Positions 1 through 5,698 of a DNA stretch of 8,025 nt are shown piece by piece. Source of the DNA: Alphaproteobacteria bacterium. GTDB lineage: Bacteria > Pseudomonadota > Alphaproteobacteria > Micavibrionales > CSBR16-224. Location of the stretch: assembly GCA_007116755.1 (NCBI GenBank), contig SKHU01000173.1:1-8025 (forward strand), in the 5' to 3' direction. Each line of letters begins with the position of its first letter. Position 1 is the stretch's first letter. The notes under the pieces are model-generated. The model was not told where the DNA came from. It searched no databases and saw only the letters and a list, made by a program, of their open reading frames with translations. The position numbers were made by a program, and so were the translations under genes.

Positions 1-1853
1 ACCGCCCAATTCGTCCGCTGTTTGCAAAAGGGTTCAAAAACGAAGTGCAGGTGTTGTGTACAACGCTGTCGCATGACTTCCAGAACCCGCCGGATATCCT
101 AGCCATGGTGGCAACCTCTGCGGCGCTGACGCTGTCGGGTATGCCGTTTCTAGGGCCGATCGGCGGCGCACGCGTCGGCCGTATTGACGGCGAATTCATT
201 TTGAATCCGACACCGGAACAGATGGAGGAAAGTGAGCTTGACCTTATCGTTGCCGGAACGCGTGAAGGCGTGCTGATGGTCGAATCAGAAGCACATGAAC
301 TGTCGGAAGATCTTATGCTGGATGCAGTTATGTTTGGCTGGCAGGGCTTTCAGCCGGTAATTGACATGATCGTGGCTCTGGCAGAAAAAGCAGCCAAAGA
401 GCCGTGGGATCTGCCGGAAGAAGATATGGAGAAAAAAGAACTGGCCGAAAAACTGAAAAAGAAATTTGGCAAGGAATTCGAAGATGCATATAAGCTGACG
501 GTCAAGCAGGATCGTCAGACGCAGCTGGCAGAAATCAAGGCAAAAGCGGTTGAAGCTTTTGCTGTTGAAGGCGAAGTGGAAGCATCGACAATCGAAGGCA
601 TCTGCAAAGATGTGGAAGCCGATATTGTTCGCGGCGCGATTTTGAAGACCGGCAAGCGAATTGACGGGCGCGACACAAAAACCGTTCGCCAGATCACGTC
701 GGAGGTTGGCGTATTGCCGCGTGCACACGGCTCGGCGCTGTTTACGCGTGGAGAGACACAGGCAATGGTCGTGGCCACGCTCGGCACGGGGCAGGATGAG
801 CAGATCATTGATGCGCTGGATGGCGAATACAAAGAGCCCTTCCTGCTGCATTATAACTTTCCGCCGTTCTCTGTCGGCGAATGCGGGCGTATCGGCCCTG
901 TCGGTCGTCGCGAAATCGGCCACGGCAAGCTGGCATGGCGTGCGCTTCACCCGCTGATGCCGTCCAGGGAGCAGTTTCCCTATACGGTACGCGTTGTTTC
1001 CGAGATCACCGAATCCAACGGTTCGTCCTCTATGGCAACTGTCTGCGGCACGTCTCTGGCTTTGATGGATGCGGGTGTACCGCTGAAAGCGCCGGTTTCC
1101 GGTATCGCGATGGGGCTGATTAAAGAAGGTGATGATTTCGCCGTTCTCTCCGATATTCTCGGTGATGAAGACCATCTCGGCGATATGGACTTCAAGGTGG
1201 CCGGAACGGAAAAGGGCGTAACCTCTTTGCAGATGGACATCAAGATTACTTCGGTCACCGAAGAGATCATGCGGATTGCTCTGTCGCAGGCACGCGATGG
1301 ACGTTTACATATTCTAGGTGAAATGTCGAAAGCTCTGACAGATGCCCGTACGGAACTCAGTAGCTTTGCACCGCAAATCACGACATTCACTATTCCGCGC
1401 GATAAAATTCGTGATGTCATCGGATCCGGCGGATCTGTCATCCGCGAGATTGTCGAGGTGACGGGTGCAAAAATCGATATTGAGGATGACGGAACGGTTG
1501 CCGTATCTTCGGTCGATACCGAATCCAGTGAAAAAGCGATCAAATGGATCAAGGATCTGACGGCAACGGCAGAAGTCGGTGAAATCTACACCGGAAAAGT
1601 TGTCCGCATCGTTGATTTCGGCGCATTCGTCAATATTTTTGCCAAGACGGACGGTCTTCTGCACATCTCTGAAATTGCCGACCGACGGATCGGGCAGGTG
1701 ACGGATGTTTTGAATGAAGGAGATGAAGTCAAAGTCAAATGTATCGGTGTTGATGATCGCGGCCGGATCAAATTGTCGATGCGTGTCGTGGATCAAAAAA
1801 CCGGCAAGGAAATTGACCGCGACGGCGATGTCAAGGAAGCGGCTGACGCTTAA
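1..1853 (+). CDS. pnp: Polynucleotide phosphorylase (PNPase), 5' end missing
   Basis: Phosphorolytic 3'-to-5' exoribonuclease, cytoplasmic and homotrimeric, which degrades mRNA to nucleoside diphosphates and is a usual degradosome partner. The frame is open from base 3 (RPIRPLF, a conserved PNPase stretch), so the gene runs off the left edge. About 616 codons are visible and roughly 80 N-terminal residues are missing by comparison with the ~710-residue E. coli enzyme. The GTG at 45 is an internal valine, not a start. Domains in order: remainder of the first RNase PH fold (LSGMPFLGPIGGARVG); Lys/Glu-rich helical linker (about 400-640); second RNase PH fold from KRIDGRD to about 1330, with FTRGETQ, SSSMATVCG and the active-site stretch DEDHLGDMDFK (1164-1196), whose residues match E. 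coli D486, D492 and K494; KH domain with GSGG loop (1422-1433); S1 domain (about 1578-1784). All key residues are intact and I see no frameshift. Stop TAA at 1851-1853. A phosphodiesterase gene follows 5 bases later. Confidence 0.98.
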   Translation, partial: RPIRPLFAKGFKNEVQVLCTTLSHDFQNPPDILAMVATSAALTLSGMPFLGPIGGARVGRIDGEFILNPTPEQMEESELDLIVAGTREGVLMVESEAHELSEDLMLDAVMFGWQGFQPVIDMIVALAEKAAKEPWDLPEEDMEKKELAEKLKKKFGKEFEDAYKLTVKQDRQTQLAEIKAKAVEAFAVEGEVEASTIEGICKDVEADIVRGAILKTGKRIDGRDTKTVRQITSEVGVLPRAHGSALFTRGETQAMVVATLGTGQDEQIIDALDGEYKEPFLLHYNFPPFSVGECGRIGPVGRREIGHGKLAWRALHPLMPSREQFPYTVRVVSEITESNGSSSMATVCGTSLALMDAGVPLKAPVSGIAMGLIKEGDDFAVLSDILGDEDHLGDMDFKVAGTEKGVTSLQMDIKITSVTEEIMRIALSQARDGRLHILGEMSKALTDARTELSSFAPQITTFTIPRDKIRDVIGSGGSVIREIVEVTGAKIDIEDDGTVAVSSVDTESSEKAIKWIKDLTATAEVGEIYTGKVVRIVDFGAFVNIFAKTDGLLHISEIADRRIGQVTDVLNEGDEVKVKCIGVDDRGRIKLSMRVVDQKTGKEIDRDGDVKEAADA

Positions 1854-1858
1854 AGCCG

Positions 1859-2659
1859 ATGGAGAACATCGTCCGGTTTCCCGATAAAAACTCTGAAGAA
1901 AAAGCCGCCCTGCAACTGCCCCGTATCATCGGGCATCGCGGGGCGGCTGCTTATGCGCCGGAAAACACGCTGGTCGGCCTGCATACGGCAGCCGATATGG
2001 GGGTGAAATGGGTGGAAATCGACGTGAAGCTCTCGCGCGACGGCGAGCCGGTTGTTTTCCACGATGAAACGCTAGAGCGCATTACCGGCACATCGGGCAG
2101 TGTTGCTGAAACTGACTGGAAAGATTTAAAACAGCTTGATGCCGGCGCATGGTTTTCCGAAGGCTTTGTTGATGAACGCATTCCGCATCTGGAAGAGGCG
2201 CTTTCGGTTATTCTTGACCGCGGGTTGGGGTTGAATCTTGAGATTAAACCCTGTCCGGGACGGGAAAAAGAGACGGCTGAAGTGGCTCTGGACTGGTTGT
2301 CACGCATCTGGCCGGAAGAGGATGCGCCCAAACCGCTGATTTCAAGTTTTCAGGCCGTCAGTCTGGAGGTGTCGCTGTTGATGATGCCGGAATATCCGCG
2401 CGGTTATCTGATGGCGGCGGATCTGCCGGAAACGCTTGAAAACTGGCAGGACAGGGCGGCATATCTGCAGGCGGCGACGGTGCATTTTGACCGCCGTTTT
2501 TTTGCTGCGGAGGATGGCGTGATGATGTCGTCGCTGGCGGCATCGCATTATCCGCTGCTGTGTTATACGGTGAATGATGCGGTCGAGGCCGAGGCGATGT
2601 TTGATGCGGGAATCGTCAGTGTGTTCAGCGACCGTCCGGATATATTGGATGATTTATAA
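1859..2659 (+). CDS. Glycerophosphodiester phosphodiesterase (GDPD/UgpQ family)
   Basis: Hydrolyses glycerophosphodiesters, the deacylated phospholipid headgroups, to sn-glycerol 3-phosphate and an alcohol; a metal-dependent TIM barrel. The 266 residues carry the full family signature: IIGHRGAAAYAPENT (His26, Arg27, Glu35, Asn36), VEIDVKLSRDG (Glu53, Asp55), VVFHDETLERITG (His68), NLEIKP (Glu128, Lys130), LISSFQ near 160 and CYTVND near 235. His26 and His68 are the expected acid/base pair; Glu53, Asp55 and Glu128 the metal ligands. There is no signal peptide or membrane segment, so it is most like cytoplasmic UgpQ rather than periplasmic GlpQ. A short polar N-terminal extension of about 20 residues precedes the first strand. 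The ATG lies 5 bases after the pnp stop with no convincing Shine-Dalgarno (AAGGAAG at 1833-1839 is rather far), which suggests translational coupling to pnp. Glycerophosphodiester headgroup specificity cannot be read from the sequence. Confidence 0.95.
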   Translation: MENIVRFPDKNSEEKAALQLPRIIGHRGAAAYAPENTLVGLHTAADMGVKWVEIDVKLSRDGEPVVFHDETLERITGTSGSVAETDWKDLKQLDAGAWFSEGFVDERIPHLEEALSVILDRGLGLNLEIKPCPGREKETAEVALDWLSRIWPEEDAPKPLISSFQAVSLEVSLLMMPEYPRGYLMAADLPETLENWQDRAAYLQAATVHFDRRFFAAEDGVMMSSLAASHYPLLCYTVNDAVEAEAMFDAGIVSVFSDRPDILDDL

Positions 2660-2723
2660 GAAAACAATTTTACTGCCCGCCGATCGTTATTGCTCCCGTT
2701 CTTCTGCGCTTTAGCAGGGAAAC

Positions 2724-2738
2724 TTAATGACTCCTTAA
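2724..2738 (+). promoter_or_regulatory. CtrA-type response regulator box upstream of flgB
   Basis: TTAATGACTCCTTAA reads TTAA-N7-TTAA and is followed by C, matching the known full CtrA consensus of alphaproteobacteria (TTAA-N7-TTAAC). It overlaps the proposed -35 element at 2727-2732, the placement described for CtrA-activated promoters in Caulobacter. It stands in front of flagellar rod genes, a classic class of CtrA target. The match and its place are seen directly; regulation by CtrA is inferred, since no ctrA gene is in the window. Confidence 0.72.
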
Positions 2739-2755
2739 CACCGCTGTGGCATAAT
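2727..2755 (+). promoter_or_regulatory. Putative sigma70-type promoter of the flgB-flgC-fliE operon
   Basis: ATGACT (2727-2732; 4 of 6 to TTGACA), a 17-base spacer, then CATAAT (2750-2755; 5 of 6 to TATAAT). Transcription would start near 2762. The -35 is weak and is covered by the TTAA-N7-TTAA box, as expected of an activator-dependent promoter. No sigma54 -24/-12 element (TGGC-N9-TGC) fits nearby. Confidence 0.55.
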
Positions 2756-2761
2756 AAATAT

Positions 2762-2839
2762 ATGGATTCTTTTTCTATGGAATTCTTCTTGCTGTTCGAT
2801 CAAGTGTTGCAGGCCTTCGCAATGAAGGTTGCGTTTTAA
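2762..2839 (+). CDS. Possible 25-codon leader ORF upstream of flgB
   Basis: An ATG at 2762 opens 25 codons ending in TAA at 2837-2839. The peptide starts MDSFSMEFFLLF and ends AMKVAF; it is strongly hydrophobic with several Phe and Leu residues. The ATG falls on or next to the predicted transcription start, so there is no room for a ribosome binding site and translation would have to be leaderless. An in-frame ATG at 2777 also has no clear Shine-Dalgarno. The ORF spans both small hairpins of the leader. An ORF of this length can arise by chance, so this is a candidate only. Confidence 0.2.
   Translation: MDSFSMEFFLLFDQVLQAFAMKVAF
2814..2837 (+). promoter_or_regulatory. Two mutually exclusive small hairpins in the flgB leader, the second followed by TTTT
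   Basis: CCTTC (2814-2818) can pair with GAAGG (2824-2828) around a GCAAT loop. Alternatively CGCAA (2818-2822) can pair with TTGCG (2829-2833) around TGAAGG, directly followed by TTTT (2834-2837). The two structures share bases and cannot form together. The second has the layout of a weak intrinsic terminator or attenuator, but both stems are only 5 bp, so a functional role is uncertain. Confidence 0.25.
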
Positions 2840-2875
2840 GCGATACGGAAAAACGAAAAGAAACGGATTATTGCC

Positions 2876-3301
2876 ATGAAGGATATTGCCCTTTTTCAGG
2901 CATTGCACCAAAAAATGGGGTGGCAGACGCAGCGCCAGAGCGTTCTGGCGCAGAATATCGCCAATGCCGATACGCCGGGTTATGTGCCGCGGGATATGAA
3001 GCCTCTGGACTTTAAGGCGCTGCTGGCGACGACAGGCAGTGGCTTGCCGCTGGGGCAGGGAATTGGTCACGTGACACTGAAAGCGACGCATTCCAGCCAC
3101 TATGGTGCGGCCGGCGCGTCCGCCGTTAAAGCAAAAAACCAGAAAAGTGTTTACGAGACGGCTCCATCGGGCAATTCCGTGATATTGGAGGAGCAGTTGA
3201 TCAAAGCCAATCAATTGGCCGCAGATCATCGGCTGATGACAAATTTGTACCAGAAAAACGTCAATCTTCTGCGCACGGCTGTGCGCGGCAGCGGACAGTA
3301 A
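2876..3301 (+). CDS. flgB: Flagellar proximal rod protein FlgB
   Basis: Structural subunit of the proximal rod of the flagellar basal body, in the periplasm, exported by the flagellar type III apparatus rather than by Sec; no signal peptide is present, as expected. At 141 residues it has the usual length. The N-terminal rod motif is clear: RQSVLAQNIANADTPGY at about 20-36, the helix that packs in the rod core. The C-terminal helix (about 98-137, GNSVILEEQLIKANQL then NLYQKNVNLLRTAV) is the typical FlgB end. The middle (about 50-95) is low in conserved residues, as usual in this family. The start is ATG 2876; the upstream ACGGA at about 2863-2867 is a weak ribosome binding site. It is the first gene of a three-gene operon, 20 bases before flgC. 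Confidence 0.96.
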   Translation: MKDIALFQALHQKMGWQTQRQSVLAQNIANADTPGYVPRDMKPLDFKALLATTGSGLPLGQGIGHVTLKATHSSHYGAAGASAVKAKNQKSVYETAPSGNSVILEEQLIKANQLAADHRLMTNLYQKNVNLLRTAVRGSGQ

Positions 3302-3307
3302 AGACAT

Positions 3308-3316
3308 AAAGGAGAG
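3308..3316 (+). promoter_or_regulatory. Ribosome binding site of flgC
   Basis: AAAGGAGAG lies 5 bases before the ATG at 3322, a strong Shine-Dalgarno that fixes the flgC start. It is clearly stronger than the site in front of flgB, which may favour flgC translation. Confidence 0.85.
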
Positions 3317-3321
3317 CTGAA

Positions 3322-3732
3322 ATGGATTTGATGCAGGCAATGGAGGCGGCGGCCAAGGGCATGAAAGTGCAGGGTGTGCGTATGCGTGTCATTTCCCAAA
3401 ATCTGGCCAATGCCGATACAACAGGCCGTACGCCGGAGGAAATGCCGTATCAACGTAAACTGGTGACGTTTAAGAATATTCTCGACCGCAAAACAGGGGC
3501 TGAAAATGTTTCTGTGGACAGAATTCTGCGGGATCAGTCTGATTTTCGCCTGAAATTCGATCCGCACCATCCCGCAGCCGATGCGCAGGGCTATGTAAGG
3601 TTGCCGAATGTCAATGCGTTGATCGAGATGATGGATATGCGCGAAGCGCAGCGCTCTTACGAGGCCAATCTCGGTATTATCGATATGACGCGGACGATGC
3701 TGAACCGCACAATTGATTTGCTGCGGTCGTAA
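3322..3732 (+). CDS. flgC: Flagellar proximal rod protein FlgC
   Basis: Second proximal-rod subunit, assembling with FlgB and FlgF between the MS ring/FliE and the distal rod FlgG. The 136 residues match the family length. The N-terminal flagellar rod motif RVISQNLANADTTG sits at about 22-35. The C-terminal motif LPNVNALIEMMDMREAQRSYEAN (in two parts, about 94-116) is the hallmark of FlgC and related rod and hook proteins, and the final helix ends NRTIDLLRS. The intervening part (about 40-92) includes the usual DPxHPxADxxGYV stretch leading into the C-terminal helix. No signal peptide is present, consistent with type III export. It is followed by fliE after 28 bases. Confidence 0.97.
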   Translation: MDLMQAMEAAAKGMKVQGVRMRVISQNLANADTTGRTPEEMPYQRKLVTFKNILDRKTGAENVSVDRILRDQSDFRLKFDPHHPAADAQGYVRLPNVNALIEMMDMREAQRSYEANLGIIDMTRTMLNRTIDLLRS

Positions 3733-3742
3733 TATTTAGATT

Positions 3743-3750
3743 AAGGGGAG
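3743..3750 (+). promoter_or_regulatory. Ribosome binding site of fliE
   Basis: AAGGGGAG lies 10 bases before the ATG at 3761. The spacing is a little long but the purine tract is strong, and no other in-frame start near here is better served. Confidence 0.65.
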
Positions 3751-3760
3751 AATTAAGAAG

Positions 3761-4078
3761 ATGACGGATATCAAAGCGGCAGCCGGAGCCTATGCCGAAG
3801 CGCTTGCGAAAGCGCAACAGGGGCTTTCCGCAGGCGGCGGCATGGAAAAAGTTGCGACAGGGCCGAGTTTTGGAGAAATTCTGCAAAACACGATTTCCGG
3901 CGCGGTTCAGGCGCAGCGCAACAGCGAGCGTGTTTCCGCTGCCGCCGTTGCAGGCAAGGCGGATATCACCGATGTTCTGCAGGCGGTCACAGAGGCGGAA
4001 ATGTCGCTGAATACTGTTTTGGCCGTGCGCGACCGCGTGATTCGCGCCTATGAAGAAGTGATGCGTTCACCGATTTAA
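3761..4078 (+). CDS. fliE: Flagellar MS-ring/rod junction protein FliE
   Basis: FliE joins the MS ring (FliF) to the proximal rod and is needed for export of the rod proteins. The 105 residues fit the family. Recognition rests on the C-terminal half: FGEILQNTISGAV at about 37-49, then DITDVLQAVTEAEMSLNTV (68-86) and VRDRVIRAYEEVMRSPI (89-105), which closely follow the FliE end (VAVRDRVIxAYxEIMRMPV). The N-terminal 35 residues are Ala/Gly-rich and variable. It is the last gene of the operon, 20 bases before a strong terminator hairpin. In many alphaproteobacteria fliE is followed by export genes such as fliQ, fliR and flhB; here it is not. Confidence 0.95.
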   Translation: MTDIKAAAGAYAEALAKAQQGLSAGGGMEKVATGPSFGEILQNTISGAVQAQRNSERVSAAAVAGKADITDVLQAVTEAEMSLNTVLAVRDRVIRAYEEVMRSPI

Positions 4079-4096
4079 TAAGGAATAAATCAGAAT

Positions 4097-4130
4097 AAAA
4101 AAGCGGCGCTTTATTTAAAGCGCCGCTTTT
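4097..4130. terminator. Bidirectional intrinsic terminator between convergent fliE and the lipoprotein gene
   Basis: AAAAGCGGCGCTTT (4099-4112), loop ATTT, AAAGCGCCGCTTTT (4117-4130): a perfect 14-bp stem with a GC-rich core. It ends in TTTT for rightward transcripts. The six A residues at 4097-4102 supply the U tract for leftward transcripts. It lies 20 bases after the fliE stop and 20 bases past the stop of the minus-strand gene. Confidence 0.93.
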
Positions 4131-4150
4131 GATTCCGTTATATATCTTTT

Positions 4151-5485
4151 CTACCGGATATAAAGATGAACTTCGCCGGACGAAATACCGGGGCGGACAT
4201 CGCTGCCCATATTGACCCGGTTTGTCGGTACGCCCATTTGTGTCATGGTACGCAGAACGTCTTCACCGTTACGGCGGGCATCCGAGGAGGCCAGCGCCTG
4301 CTCTGCAGGGTTGCGTGTTTCCGGAGCGACAGAAACAATATCAAATTGTGCACCCGGATAACGATCCATCGCCTGACTCAATGCCGTGTAGAGCGGCTGT
4401 TGATACTGTACGTTCGGGCGGTCAAAGCGGATAATAACCAAAGGACGCCGCGACGGCACTTCCGGCTGGTATCCGAAATCGCCGGACGGGTCGCTGCCGC
4501 GCGGTGTATCGGCAACGCGCGAGAACAGGCGGCTGGACATGCTTTGTCCGTAAAGCTCGCCATTGGCGATAGCCACAGACAGCGTCTGCATATTCAGGCG
4601 CTCGGAACGCAGATAGGCGTTGCGGCGGTTGATTTCATCATTGACGACGTTCAGGATGCGGTTCAGGCGGACAGTATCCTGCGTGACGTAATCCTCCAGA
4701 GCCGTCAGGTTTTTATGGTCGTCTTCAACAGCACCGGACAGGCCGAAGGTTGAACGTACCGAATCCAGCAGAAATGCGGCCTGAGAAGCGGCATTGCCGA
4801 TATCATTCGCCAGACGCGGCAGGTCTTTCGTGCGCGTTGAAAGCTTATCAAGCTCGTCACCGGCCTGATTCCACAATTCCAGCATTTCCGGATTTCCCGG
4901 TGTTGTACCGGATTGCAGGTGTGAACTGAGGCGGCCGGTCAATGCATGGTAGTTGCCGGAAATTCGGTCGCCTTCCATTTGCAGTTGGGTCAGGCGCATA
5001 TCGTGGCGGTTGGTGGTATCGTCAATTTCCCGAATTTGCTGATGCAGCTCTTTGACTTTGCGGCCGACCAGCGTATCAATACGCGGGGAGGGCGCGGGAA
5101 GGGAGCGGTCGGTCGCTCCGGCCGAGAATGTCCGCCAGTTTTCACCTGTACGGCTACCGGTCGGGAAGCTTTCCGTGAACGAATCCGGATCGGGCGACAT
5201 TCCTCTTGCAGGAGCCGTATCCCGGGGCGTTTCACGACGGATCACGGTGCGCGAAGGCGCATAATCGTCACGCGTGCCGGGCCGGTACAAAACCAAAGAC
5301 CCGTCGGCATTGCGGCTTGTCTCCACAAGCAGAGAGGGGCGGGAACGCGTCCTTTCCGCAGATTGATATGTGTCTTGCTGTATCTGTACGTTTTGCGCCG
5401 ATGTGCCGGAATGCGTGTTGCAACCTGCTGTTGCCAGAGTGGCGAGCAGCACCGGAATCGCCAGAAATGAAGCGCGTTTTGTCAT
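4151..5485 (-). CDS. Predicted lipoprotein with helical middle and degenerate OmpA-like C-terminal domain
   Basis: 444 residues, probably lipid-anchored at the envelope. The N-terminus has Lys/Arg at 3-4, a hydrophobic stretch (6-20) and TAGC with Cys22 as the likely lipidated residue. Thr at -3 is a tolerated, not ideal, lipobox residue. Residues 25-135 are polar, rich in Ser, Arg, Thr and Pro and probably disordered. Residues 135-315 are predicted helical, with coiled-coil-like stretches (VGRKVKELHQQIREIDD, LNRILNVVNDEINRRN). Residues 348-444 resemble an OmpA/MotB-type fold: VIIRFDRPNVQY strand, LYTALSQAMDRYPGAQF helix, then RRNGEDVLRTMTQMGVPTNRV and a final strand EVHLYIR. The TD motif of peptidoglycan-binding members is missing, APETRN standing near its place. 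The start ATG at 5485 is supported by AGGA (5493-5496, complement) 7 bases away. It converges on fliE and shares a terminator with it. The exact role is unknown to me; envelope scaffolding is an inference. Confidence 0.8.
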   Translation of the reverse strand: MTKRASFLAIPVLLATLATAGCNTHSGTSAQNVQIQQDTYQSAERTRSRPSLLVETSRNADGSLVLYRPGTRDDYAPSRTVIRRETPRDTAPARGMSPDPDSFTESFPTGSRTGENWRTFSAGATDRSLPAPSPRIDTLVGRKVKELHQQIREIDDTTNRHDMRLTQLQMEGDRISGNYHALTGRLSSHLQSGTTPGNPEMLELWNQAGDELDKLSTRTKDLPRLANDIGNAASQAAFLLDSVRSTFGLSGAVEDDHKNLTALEDYVTQDTVRLNRILNVVNDEINRRNAYLRSERLNMQTLSVAIANGELYGQSMSSRLFSRVADTPRGSDPSGDFGYQPEVPSRRPLVIIRFDRPNVQYQQPLYTALSQAMDRYPGAQFDIVSVAPETRNPAEQALASSDARRNGEDVLRTMTQMGVPTNRVNMGSDVRPGISSGEVHLYIR

Positions 5486-5518
5486 GGTTTTATCCTAAGT
5501 CGTTCAATTCTTTTAATT

Positions 5519-5532
5519 GTTAAAGCTTTAAC
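5519..5532. repeat. 14-bp perfect palindrome, possible operator
   Basis: GTTAAAGCTTTAAC is identical to its reverse complement. The flanks (T on both sides) do not extend the symmetry. It sits 34-47 bases upstream of the lipoprotein start codon, within the stretch where that gene's core promoter or start site should lie, and about 90 bases from the -35 of the divergent gene. A dimeric repressor site is plausible; the regulator is unknown. Confidence 0.45.
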
Positions 5533-5580
5533 TGATTCCACATACTATATATTTCATCATGCTTAAACAAGCGGAAAGAT

Positions 5581-5606
5581 GCAATAAATCTTATCTAAAA
5601 TATTGC
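5581..5606. repeat. Inverted repeat GCAATA-N14-TATTGC
   Basis: Half sites at 5581-5586 and 5601-5606 are perfect complements, 20 bases centre to centre, close to two helical turns. The pair lies just upstream of the rightward -35 at 5625, where an activator could bind. Six-base arms in AT-rich DNA are weak evidence. Confidence 0.25.
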
Positions 5607-5624
5607 TTTGGTCTATGCACCCGC

Positions 5625-5653
5625 TTGACTTTTTTACGTATTAAATTTATATA
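5625..5653 (+). promoter_or_regulatory. Putative sigma70-type promoter of the large repeat protein gene
   Basis: TTGACT (5625-5630; 5 of 6), a 17-base spacer, TATATA (5648-5653; 4 of 6). Transcription would begin near 5660, giving a leader of about 40 bases to the ATG at 5699. It is the best promoter match by eye in the window. Confidence 0.65.
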
Positions 5654-5698
5654 TTCAATGGATAGCGATTTTTGATATTTATTATGGCGGATAGAGCG

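Larger units (their letters stand above)
2660..2875. other. Intergenic regulatory gap between the phosphodiesterase gene and flgB
   Basis: These 216 bases hold the flgB promoter with its CtrA-like box (2724-2755), then a leader of about 110 bases with a possible 25-codon ORF and two overlapping small hairpins (2814-2837). I see no convincing intrinsic terminator for the upstream pnp operon. CTGC-GCTTTA-GCAG near 2705-2718 is only a 4-bp stem without a T tract. Confidence 0.7.
5486..5698. other. Divergent regulatory gap between the lipoprotein gene and the large repeat protein gene
   Basis: 213 AT-rich bases between two divergent starts. Contents: ribosome binding site of the lipoprotein gene (AGGA, complement of 5493-5496), a 14-bp palindrome (5519-5532), an inverted repeat GCAATA/TATTGC (5581-5606) and a rightward promoter (5625-5653). 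A leftward promoter must exist. The best -10 I see is TATAGT (complement of 5544-5549), but it lacks a good -35, so I do not list it separately. Confidence 0.65.

Noticed and set aside
45..47. GTG as a start codon for pnp
   Set aside because: The frame is open upstream to base 3 with conserved PNPase sequence (RPIRPLF). The GTG is an internal valine and the true start is outside the window.
285..1175. 296-codon minus-strand ORF antisense to pnp
   Set aside because: It lies wholly within the well-conserved pnp frame, and its translation (many Phe, Arg, His and Cys) looks like a shadow with no recognisable motif.
2735..3340. 201-codon minus-strand ORF across flgB
   Set aside because: It is antisense to clear flgB and to its promoter, with no ribosome binding site or family resemblance.
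3741..3756. TTAA-N8-TTAA resembling a second CtrA box before fliE
   Set aside because: The spacing is 8, not 7, and the bases form the purine-rich ribosome binding region of fliE inside an operon.
4166..4753. 195-codon plus-strand ORF antisense to the lipoprotein gene
   Set aside because: The minus-strand frame has a lipobox, ribosome binding site, terminator and OmpA-like end. The plus-strand frame has none of these.
5513..5532. Cluster of TTAA tetramers in the divergent gap as CtrA sites
   Set aside because: Spacings between tetramers are 3, 4 or 11, none being 7. The palindrome is a better description.
5672..5698. TTG 5672 or ATG 5684 as start of the large repeat protein
   Set aside because: Neither has a purine-rich ribosome binding site and both lie close to the predicted transcription start. 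ATG 5699 has GGCGG at good spacing. ATG 5684 cannot be fully excluded.
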